Below, in pieces: positions 57,526 through 64,000 of a stretch of DNA of 64,000 nt (its first letter is position 1; each line of letters begins with the position of its first letter). Position numbers and translations under genes: made by a program. The notes under the pieces are model-generated. The model had not been told where the DNA came from, searched no databases, and saw only the letters and a list, made by a program, of their open reading frames with translations. The DNA comes from Rickettsiales bacterium. GTDB lineage: Bacteria > Pseudomonadota > Alphaproteobacteria > Rickettsiales > JALZUV01. The stretch is from the NCBI GenBank assembly GCA_029252805.1, contig JAQXAR010000015.1, positions 62,001-126,000 of the forward strand, given 5' to 3'.

Positions 57526-59012
57526 GAATTAGAGGTATCTTTTTCTTTCTTAGGCTTCTTCGGGGGCTCCGTAGCTTTAGGGGGTTCTGTAGCTTTAGGA
57601 GGTTCCGTAGCTTCGTCATTCCCGCTGGCTGCTTCAGCAAGATCGGGCGAAGTTTGTGCTAGGGGAGTTGTCGCTGCCTTAAAGTCTGCCTTAATTTCTT
57701 CAATCTTGGCATCATTTTTAGTGACACTATCGTCCCAGAGCGCGTCGTTATATTCTTCTGAGGAGGGCGGAATATCTAAGTTTGCTTCTGAGGGCGTTGG
57801 CTGCTCCGCCTGCGATTTTTTGGGCTTCTCAATCACAAGCGAAGGGTCATCTATTTGTGCTTTTAGTTGGTTTAGATCGATAAGTTCTAAATCCTTAATT
57901 TTCGGCTTGAACGCATCGATATGCGCGCGTAACTCTTCCTTTTGCTCGGTATTATGTTTGAGGTCAATATCGACCAGATAGTGAAGTGCTGGTATAAGCG
58001 TTTCTTCAAGGGGTAATATATTTCCATCTTCATCAAGCCGTTTGGAGTCCAACTTATCCCTTAGGTCTCTCCAATAGATGGAGGCAAATCCAAATTCATC
58101 TATATTTGCTGATTTAAATAATTCATTAAGAGTTACTTTAATATTATTGTGATCAGCCTCATAAAGGGGTTTATATTTTTGATAAAGCTCTCGCTTTTCT
58201 TCATCAGATTCTAAATGTTGACTGTAATAATCAGCAGAGTGATTAAGCGAAAATCCCACACTAAAAAGGTCACTGGCGGTACTCTTACCACCCATTGACC
58301 CTATATAATCTAGTTTTTTGCCATCTGTATGTGTATAAAGGGTTAAATAGAGGTCACGTAAATGGCTTTGTACTGGCCAGTTTCTGTTACTTTGAGATGC
58401 ATCTTTTAATTTTGGGTCAAGTTTAGTTGCTAGGTCAAATTCTTTATCGAGCCCTTCTGCAACCTGGTTTCGTACGTCTAAATAATATTGACCCATTTCT
58501 GGCTTGGAGGCGGCTTGTCTATCCAATAAATGTAAAAGCAGGTGGGCGTCTTTTAGGTAAGATTTTTCACCTTCTATGAAAAACATATCATACTCTTTGA
58601 CGGCTTCATAATGTCCATCTTTATTGGGATAAGAGTCTGTAAAGTCGAGCTCCTTGTTTAAATCTTTGAGATAGTTTTCAAGTGGCCTTTTAATTGGAGG
58701 ATGGTCAGTTTTTGATGAGGTGTCGCCCAATAGTTCAGTTTGCAAAACAAAATCTTTGGGGAGTAGGTTTTTAATTCTATTTCTGGTTAAGCTTCCAGCT
58801 TTATAATTTTCGTAATGTTCGGTTAGATAGGCGTCAATCTTATCTATACCGCGAAGTTCATTCGTTGCAGGTTTGGAGTTTTCAACTTTAGGTTCCTCTG
58901 GCTTATCCACCGTAGGCTTCACCATCTCTTTAGGTTTCTTCTTAAATCGATCCCCAAAACTCATAGACTTCGCTTTCTTTGTTTCAGAGGGCAGGGGGGA
59001 GAGTCTTTCCAT
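57234..59012 (-). CDS. hypothetical protein with Pro/Lys-rich linker and duplicated C-terminal tail
   Basis: About 592 residues from ATG 59012 (ATG 58964, MSFGDRFKK, is an alternative). Residues about 60-370 are a charged, helical globular region (ELRGIDKIDAYLTEHYENYK; GFSLNHSADYYSQHLESDEE). Then come a low-complexity stretch with three tandem ATEPPK units and a C-terminal tail with two hydrophobic patches (VLFGAIGLGSATYAVAGG; RIVATVAALLTVDAVVRG). Function unknown. The tail recurs at 60380-60700, fused to a recombinase remnant. Confidence 0.65.
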   Translation of the reverse strand: MERLSPLPSETKKAKSMSFGDRFKKKPKEMVKPTVDKPEEPKVENSKPATNELRGIDKIDAYLTEHYENYKAGSLTRNRIKNLLPKDFVLQTELLGDTSSKTDHPPIKRPLENYLKDLNKELDFTDSYPNKDGHYEAVKEYDMFFIEGEKSYLKDAHLLLHLLDRQAASKPEMGQYYLDVRNQVAEGLDKEFDLATKLDPKLKDASQSNRNWPVQSHLRDLYLTLYTHTDGKKLDYIGSMGGKSTASDLFSVGFSLNHSADYYSQHLESDEEKRELYQKYKPLYEADHNNIKVTLNELFKSANIDEFGFASIYWRDLRDKLDSKRLDEDGNILPLEETLIPALHYLVDIDLKHNTEQKEELRAHIDAFKPKIKDLELIDLNQLKAQIDDPSLVIEKPKKSQAEQPTPSEANLDIPPSSEEYNDALWDDSVTKNDAKIEEIKADFKAATTPLAQTSPDLAEAASGNDEATEPPKATEPPKATEPPKKPKKEKDTSNSGFLNVKQVLFGAIGLGSATYAVAGGEKETAEKKQQAESQGKEFKPKKRWFARIVATVAALLTVDAVVRGDSSIIGKHTAKYIGSLGNGIGGFDRGA

Positions 59013-59121
59013 CACCCTTATTAACCTCAGATTTTTCGCCAATGTAATAATAGTAGCAGCTGTAGGTTACCGTTTGATGACAGAAAAGGTTCTTTGGGAG
59101 GGTTTCTCAGTGGTGCCTATT

Positions 59122-60273
59122 CTAGGAGGTGTATTTGTCAGCTGTACCGCAAAGATTATGAATCGATTGTACTGCTTCGCTCATTGATTTCCGAACTGGC
59201 TCAACCGTTAGGCGTGAATATATTTGAGTGGCTACAAGGCTTTTATGACCTAGCGATTGCCCTATAATATGTAGGCTTGTTCCGTTGATTGCCTGATAAC
59301 TACCTAAAGTTCGGCGTAAATCATGCAATCTTAAATTCTCTATACCTGCGCGCTCCAAAATACGACTCCAACCCTTCTTTGGGTCGTGTAAGTGGCCAGT
59401 TTTACTATTGGCTGAAAATACATATGGCGAAGCCGTTTGGCGGCTCTTCTCACGTTCGTACAAAATGCTTAATGCTTCATCAATGAGAGGGATACGAAGC
59501 ACTTCGCCGTTTTTAGATTCTTCGATGCGCCAGACCCCTCGTACTAAATCCAAATCAGCCCAACGCAATGATAGTACATTCTGACGCCTCGCACCTGTGT
59601 AGAGGCTCAAATAAACGTAATCTCGTACATCAAGATTACCTTCTTCTTCGAGTGCTTTGAAGAAACGAGGAATCTCATCTTGCAGTAAAAACCTGTCGCG
59701 TGATTTTTCTTTAAATTGTTTTACACGAACAGCAGGATTAATACCCTCTAACAAGCTCCAATGAATGGCTTTGTTAAAGACTGTTTTAAGCAACGCTAAA
59801 ATACGATTCGCCATATAAATTTTTGTTTTACCAACAGTCGTGTGAATCTGCGTAATATCACTCACATTTATAGCCGAGAGCCTTTTTTTGCCGAGGGTCT
59901 TAGTGATATGATTCGTATAACATTGCACATCACCCTTTACAGAATATGGCTTCTTATGTGGAATTGCATGACGCTCTAAATAAATTTCGAAAAGTTCATC
60001 TAATGTAAGTTCTAGCTTCTTCTTATTACGTTCTGCAAAAGGGTCATCACCTTGGGCGATTGTGTTTTTAATATCGAGTGCCATATTACGCGCGTTCTCA
60101 ACCGATAGGTCGGGATAGTTGCCAAGGCGATAGCGCTTGGATTCTCCTTCAATTTTCTTTCGAATGTAGAATGTTTTTGTTCCTGTCGATGTTACAACAA
60201 GGTTCAAATTTTCTAATCTCGTATCGTGATATGTCTTACGTTTTCCTTTTGGCGGTAAAGTCCCTAACGGCAC
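59122..60273 (-). CDS. tyrosine recombinase/integrase (DUF4102 type), 5' end altered
   Basis: 383 residues. It has an N-terminal arm-binding domain (KGKRKTYHDTRLENLNLVVT, RYRLGNYPDLSVENARNMAL), an SAM-like core-binding domain and a catalytic domain with Arg (YTGARRQNVLSLRW), Lys region, HDLRR, GQSLGH and the Tyr nucleophile in TQIYSRLTVEP. These integrases usually target tRNA genes. Only about 10 residues precede KGKRKTYHD, fewer than usual, and the start codon lies inside the RTX-fragment copy 2, so the original N terminus and promoter were replaced at a junction. Confidence 0.9.
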   Translation of the reverse strand: MPLGTLPPKGKRKTYHDTRLENLNLVVTSTGTKTFYIRKKIEGESKRYRLGNYPDLSVENARNMALDIKNTIAQGDDPFAERNKKKLELTLDELFEIYLERHAIPHKKPYSVKGDVQCYTNHITKTLGKKRLSAINVSDITQIHTTVGKTKIYMANRILALLKTVFNKAIHWSLLEGINPAVRVKQFKEKSRDRFLLQDEIPRFFKALEEEGNLDVRDYVYLSLYTGARRQNVLSLRWADLDLVRGVWRIEESKNGEVLRIPLIDEALSILYEREKSRQTASPYVFSANSKTGHLHDPKKGWSRILERAGIENLRLHDLRRTLGSYQAINGTSLHIIGQSLGHKSLVATQIYSRLTVEPVRKSMSEAVQSIHNLCGTADKYTS

Positions 60274-60361
60274 CTTTCTGTCGGTGGGTGATAGTGGTGG
60301 GGTTATTTTAGCTGGGGTAAGTGTGTCTGAATTGGGTGTGGCAGATTTCTTCTTCTTTTAA
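60266..60361 (+). pseudogene. C-terminal fragment of an RTX-type protein, copy 2
   Basis: 31 codons reading NGTFLSVGDSGGVILAGVSV, then SELGVADFFFF and TAA. It is homologous to the end of copy 1 at 57120-57215 and has no start. It begins at the junction with the integrase 5' end. Confidence 0.65.
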
Positions 60362-60672
60362 GAGGCGTGTGAAAATAAATTAAACGTTGCGGCCAAAGCC
60401 ACCAATACCATTGCCTAAACTGCCGATATATTTTGCCGTATGCTTTCCAAGGATGGATTGATCGCCACGCACGACTGCGTCGATAGTTAACACTGCTGCC
60501 ACTGCTGCAACGATACGTGCAAACCAGCGTTTTTTGGGCTTGAATTCTTTACCTTGAGATTCAGCTTGTTGTTTCTTTTCGGCTGTTTTCCTTTCGCCGC
60601 CAGCAACAGCGTAAGCGGCACTTCCCAAGCCAATTTCTCCGAAGAGAACTTGCTTTACATTTAAGAATTCCG
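60266..60672. repeat. duplicated RTX-end/tail segment, copy 2
   Basis: About 407 bp similar to 57120-57525 in the same orientation. The two copies flank the hypothetical gene body and the integrase, and could recombine to delete 3.1 kb. Confidence 0.75.
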
Positions 60673-60820
60673 AGCTAGGTTTTTCCTTCTCGGGCTCCTC
60701 TTTCTTAGGCTTCTTAATCTCTTCCCATGATTTCTGAGGTGATACAAGATGCGTGCCTGTTTTTGCGCCCGTTTTACTATCGGGAAATTTGAAGCAATGG
60801 TTATCCCAATCAATAAAACT
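60380..60820 (-). pseudogene. tail of the hypothetical gene fused in frame to recombinase remnant
   Basis: On the minus strand an open frame continues directly after a TAG (60821-60823) and reads SFIDWDNHCFKFPDSKTGAK (recombinase-like), then WEEIKKPKKEEPEKEKPS, then the duplicated tail EFLNVKQVLFGEIGLGSAAY to IGGFGRNV. The first internal ATG is at 60628. It is the joint of a decayed integrase and the tail of the 57234-59012 family. Confidence 0.6.
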
Positions 60821-61118
60821 CTATTTTAGTGTGAGTATTTCTGATAGGCGGCAGCCCGTGAATAAAAGCAAGCGGATGAGGTTTGTCACGCTTAGCATTT
60901 CCGTTCGATTTTGATCGCATTCATCCAGTAAAGCAAAGAGACGATCAATCTCTTCCTGATTTAAAAAGCGCTCTCGTGATTTCTCAGGATACTTTTTTAT
61001 CGGTCTACATGGGTTATCTTTGGATGGAATCCATTCTTGCTCAATCGCGCAATTGATGCTGCTACTAATGGCCACCAACAGACGATTTGCCACATAAGGT
61101 CGGTCTATGTCCCCCCCC
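60821..61118 (-). pseudogene. tyrosine recombinase remnant
   Basis: About 95 codons reading DIDRPYVANRLLVAISSSIN, CAIEQEWIPSKDNPC, EKSRERFLNQEEIDRLFALL and LLLFTGCRLSEILTLK, then TAG where the intact family has a Trp codon (TGG to TAG). This is the core-binding to first catalytic-Arg region of a second integrase, different from the complete one. Both ends are missing; the 5' side stops at a run of eight C (61111-61118). 61119-61253 holds only the leader of the next gene. Confidence 0.75.
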
Positions 61119-61253
61119 TGAGTGTTTTAGTTAGTTAACTTATTATAATTACGAAAAAACCGCTTTCTGATTGAACTTCAGCATACTAGAGAGTAGCTTT
61201 CACTCCATAATAATTAAAGTTATTTTAAGTGAAATGTTAGGACAACAGCGAAA

Positions 61254-63539
61254 ATGGCAGAAGTTATTTATCAGTTTGAAAATAAAGAGAGAAAATTGGA
61301 ATCTGATTCTGATAGCCCAATAGACATAAGAGATGTCATTGCTACTCTGCACCGTAATCAAAAACTGATTGCAATATGTGTTGCTATCACCTTAGTGATT
61401 GGCGCTTTTTATGTTGTTGTCACTCCTTTGAAGTATGAAGCCACGGTCTCGATTCTTATTGATCCACGCCAAAAAATGGTCGTTCCAGACATGCTGAAAG
61501 AAGTGATGAGCTTTAAGGAAAACCTTATTTTGGATAGTCAGATTGAGATAATGCAATCAGATCGGCTAATCGAGAAAGCCGTTGAGCGCATCGGTCTTTT
61601 TAAGAGCAACCCAGAAGAAGAAGAAAATCGAATCAAATATAAGGGTGCAGTATCAGGTGATGTTTCAGATAAAAAAGTAACCGAAGAAAACATGCGTATA
61701 CAAAATACGCTTGATGAATTCCGTGGCGGTTTGAATGTATCACGTGAAGGGAAAACTTATATCTTGAAGGTTAGTTATACGTCGCAACATCCTGAAATGT
61801 CTACTGCACGTGCAAATCTTGTTGCAGATACATATTTAGAAAATGAGATGGCTATTCAATTTGAAACATCCAGACGAACTCATACATGGCTCGACGAGTG
61901 GGCAGAGAAAACACGAAATGAATTGAGTGCGGTCGAAAAGGAAATAGACAACTATAAAACACAAAGAAATATTGTAGAGGCACACTGGAGTGATTCTGTA
62001 TCTAGCCAGCAGCTCTTAGAGTTAAATAAGAATTTATCTGATGTGCGCATTGAAGCTGCGCATGCTAAAGCGCGTTATGAAACTTTAATGAAGGTTATTG
62101 AAGTAGGCGATACTGATACGATAACCAGCGATTTGGTAAAAAACACTGTGATTAATGACTTACGCAACAAGTATGTCTCCCTCTCGCAGAGCGCAGCTAA
62201 TATTAAGCGCAGTGGAGGAGGGGATTACAAACCCTATAAAAGTTTGATACGGCAGATGAGTGATGTGCGAAAGTTCATGATCGAGGAATATAAGCGTGTC
62301 GCGAAAGGGTATAAGAACAAACATGAAATTGGGTTATCAAAACAGCAAGTGCTACAGAAAGAATTGGATATGTTGACGAGTAGCTCTCTCGTTAATCAAG
62401 AAAATCACATTGAGTTAAGGCAACTGCAGTTACGCGCCGAATCGATCAAAAATCTGTATACTAAACTACTCAATAATCTAAATGAAAAAACCGAGCTTCA
62501 GTCTGCTCCCTTTGCTCCAGGACGTGTCATTAATTATGCAAAAATTCCACGCAAAGCAAGTTGGCCCAAAATACCAGTCATCATGTTTTTTGCTGCTGCT
62601 ATTGGATTACTAATGGGAATCAGTTTGGCGTTTGCTAAAGAATATTTAAACAAATTTATCTGGAGGGTGGAAGAGCTTGAGCAAGCAACGCATCGGACTT
62701 GTTTTGGCCTGTTGCCAAAACTTGATCTGAATGAGAAGGAAAAGGGGAGGGCAATAACGCTCGCTGATTGCAGAGATGAACTCCAGCAAGGGCGCCCGTC
62801 GTTTAACTCAACCGCTTTTGATGAACTGACGCAAATAATAGAACAACAAACCAGTGTCACAACAGAAGTTATGAGAAAGGTGCAATTGGCTATTAAAAGT
62901 TTTGCTCCGGAGAAAAGTGGAAGTGTCATCTCATTTGTCTCCGCTAATCCAGGGGATGGAAAATCATTCACGTCCTGTTTTCTTGCTAAGCATCTCGCAA
63001 ACTCAGGTGCAAAAGTCGCGTTGATTGATTGCGATTTTAGGCGACCTACTCTTACAAACATGCTGTTTCCCACTGCCGAAATTGGCTTTTACGAAATGGC
63101 TTCACAAATGGATAGGGGGGAGAGAGTTAAGAGCGATCAGGACATTACCTCAATATTCCATAAAACAAGCACAAAGCAGCTTTTCTTTGTTCCGGCAAAA
63201 GGTGCTAGCACCAGCGTTACCAATCTAGATATGATTTCCTCTAATAGAATGCAAAACCTGATTACTCTTTTGAAACAAGAGTTTGATTATGTGTTGATTG
63301 ACCTTCCACCCGTTGTCAACACTGTCGATGCACGCGCAATTTCACATGTAGTTGATCATTTCATCTTTCTCGCGCGTTGGGGGAAAGTCCACTATCATAC
63401 GGTACATGGTGCATTAATGCGTGCGCCAGAAGTATACGAAAAGACGGTAGGAACATTACTCACCCAAGCAGATCTCTCATTGGCAAACCGATACGGTTAT
63501 GGTTACGGGTCTTATGATAATTACGAATCACATGGCTAG
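61254..63539 (+). CDS. polysaccharide co-polymerase with tyrosine autokinase domain (Wzc/GumC-like)
   Basis: 761 residues. A Wzz-type N-terminal part has helix one at about 36-56, a long periplasmic coiled-coil region and helix two at about 435-455 (VIMFFAAAIGLLMGISLAF). The cytoplasmic BY-kinase has Walker A SANPGDGKSFTS, Walker A' ALIDCDFRRP and Walker B VLIDLPP. The C terminus is a tyrosine cluster (RYGYGYGSYDNY) suited to autophosphorylation. It controls chain length and export of capsule or exopolysaccharide. No polymerase genes follow in the window; the rhamnose genes lie 40 kb away. Confidence 0.9.
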   Translation: MAEVIYQFENKERKLESDSDSPIDIRDVIATLHRNQKLIAICVAITLVIGAFYVVVTPLKYEATVSILIDPRQKMVVPDMLKEVMSFKENLILDSQIEIMQSDRLIEKAVERIGLFKSNPEEEENRIKYKGAVSGDVSDKKVTEENMRIQNTLDEFRGGLNVSREGKTYILKVSYTSQHPEMSTARANLVADTYLENEMAIQFETSRRTHTWLDEWAEKTRNELSAVEKEIDNYKTQRNIVEAHWSDSVSSQQLLELNKNLSDVRIEAAHAKARYETLMKVIEVGDTDTITSDLVKNTVINDLRNKYVSLSQSAANIKRSGGGDYKPYKSLIRQMSDVRKFMIEEYKRVAKGYKNKHEIGLSKQQVLQKELDMLTSSSLVNQENHIELRQLQLRAESIKNLYTKLLNNLNEKTELQSAPFAPGRVINYAKIPRKASWPKIPVIMFFAAAIGLLMGISLAFAKEYLNKFIWRVEELEQATHRTCFGLLPKLDLNEKEKGRAITLADCRDELQQGRPSFNSTAFDELTQIIEQQTSVTTEVMRKVQLAIKSFAPEKSGSVISFVSANPGDGKSFTSCFLAKHLANSGAKVALIDCDFRRPTLTNMLFPTAEIGFYEMASQMDRGERVKSDQDITSIFHKTSTKQLFFVPAKGASTSVTNLDMISSNRMQNLITLLKQEFDYVLIDLPPVVNTVDARAISHVVDHFIFLARWGKVHYHTVHGALMRAPEVYEKTVGTLLTQADLSLANRYGYGYGSYDNYESHG

Positions 63540-63608
63540 TTATTGTCTTTTGAGGCATAAATTGGGAGTCGGCCAATTAGGAGAAATAAAGTAGGCGTTA
63601 TATCGGAT

Positions 63609-64000
63609 ATGTTGGATATTTTTGTGATTGCCTCGTTTATTGGCACGGTTGCGTTTGCCTTAAGTGGCTTTTTAATTGGTGCTTCTAAAAAGATGGATTG
63701 GATGGGAGTGTTTATTCTCGCCATGCTGACGGCCAATGGGGGTGGGGTGATTCGTGATGTGCTGGTCAATCAAACACCCAAGCTTCTGACCGATCTATCT
63801 GGATTCTTCATTGTAGTTGTGGTGTTCATCGTGGCGCTCGTGTTTAAGCTTGGACGTTCTGCGAAGATTGAGAAAAGCCGCTTATTTGTGTTGAGTGATG
63901 CACTGGGGCTGGTCGCCTTTAGTATGACGGGTGCATTGGTGGGCGTTGAAGCTGAGCTTAATGCGTTTGGCGTCGTAGTGCTTGCCTTCATCACGGCAGC
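63609..64000 (+). CDS. TRIC-family (UPF0126) membrane protein, partial
   Basis: The first 130 codons of a gene running off the window, starting MLDIFVIASFIGTVAFALSG. The repeated three-helix unit with the glycine motif (MLTANGGGVIRDVLVN) and a second unit (FVLSDALGLVAFSMTGALVG) is diagnostic of the UPF0126/TRIC channel fold. Bacterial members conduct monovalent cations. It is 70 nt downstream of the co-polymerase gene. Confidence 0.88.
   Translation, partial: MLDIFVIASFIGTVAFALSGFLIGASKKMDWMGVFILAMLTANGGGVIRDVLVNQTPKLLTDLSGFFIVVVVFIVALVFKLGRSAKIEKSRLFVLSDALGLVAFSMTGALVGVEAELNAFGVVVLAFITA

Larger units (their letters stand above)
43151..61120. mobile_element. mosaic genomic island next to tRNA-Lys
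   Basis: Between tRNA-Lys and about 61.1 kb the sequence is AT-richer by eye, gene density falls, and repeats, gene fragments, a tyrosine recombinase (59122-60273) and a second recombinase remnant (60740-61118) appear. Cargo includes Abi_2, zinc-homeostasis, OvoA-like, umuDC and fragments of an RTX protein and a Pycsar effector. I found no direct repeat of the tRNA-Lys 3' end within the window, so the right border is inferred from the recombinase remnants and the return of ordinary genes at 61254. Confidence 0.55.

Noticed and set aside
43297-61120. A complete prophage or an insertion sequence
   Set aside because: No terminase, capsid, portal or tail genes, and no transposase with terminal inverted repeats, were found; only recombinases and remnants.

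Overview
The window is bacterial chromosome from an alphaproteobacterium. This is inferred from the E1-beta/E2/E3 order of the pyruvate dehydrogenase genes, a COQ9-family ubiquinone protein, EtfB/EtfA, a short GluRS, MtaB, an LytM-peptidase/bactofilin pair and an unmodified-type EF-P. I cannot name a genus. From 1 to about 43 kb the DNA is dense core genome with short overlaps and many probable operons. It holds pdhB-pdhC-lpd; sodB-coq9-ydjM-like; gltX; nadE; etfBA; rpsD; dapF-mtaB-ftsY; a dTDP-rhamnose cluster (rmlA, rmlD, rmlC but no rmlB) ending in a glycosyltransferase/SDR fusion; a D-amino acid transaminase and a HAD phosphatase; lysC; rimI with a TPR-methyltransferase; ubiG-thiE-efp-suhB; an OmpA-like envelope protein, an M23 peptidase and a bactofilin; mgtE; tRNA-Leu(GAG); a secreted RTX/FG-GAP-type protein; tgt; and tRNA-Lys(TTT). 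Several lineage-specific families of unknown function (5.3, 12.1-13.7, 15.1 and 19.3-20.1 kb) sit between the housekeeping genes.

From the 3' end of tRNA-Lys (43150) to about 61.1 kb the character changes. The DNA is AT-richer by eye, intergenic gaps are long, gene fragments appear, and there is a tyrosine recombinase plus the remnant of a second one. I read this as a mosaic genomic island. Its cargo is: an Abi_2/HEPN-type protein; a zinc-homeostasis block (two CobW/COG0523 GTPases, a Zur-type Fur regulator, two small membrane proteins and two perfect Zur-box palindromes); an OvoA-like 5-histidylcysteine sulfoxide synthase lacking its methyltransferase domain, followed by a GNAT acetyltransferase; a umuDC error-prone polymerase pair; a truncated Pycsar-type membrane effector; and duplicated tails of an RTX protein and of an unknown protein.

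The most unusual feature is a network of two repeat families at 45.5-55.6 kb that I do not recognise. Family A is a roughly 28-nt imperfect palindrome with a GCGT/ACGC stem and a conserved loop, in about 16 copies. Family B is an element of about 82 nt with a 10-nt palindrome and two potential hairpins, in 5 copies; its last stem shows compensatory change. A and B combine into composite direct repeats of about 210 and 242 nt that bracket the ovoA-GNAT segment and the umuDC segment like cassette boundaries. Between 52679 and 52998 six A copies stand at a regular 54-63 nt period, superficially CRISPR-like, but the spacers are themselves repeated and no cas gene is present.

After the island, core-like sequence resumes with a Wzc/GumC-type polysaccharide co-polymerase with its tyrosine-kinase domain and the start of a TRIC-family channel gene cut by the window end.
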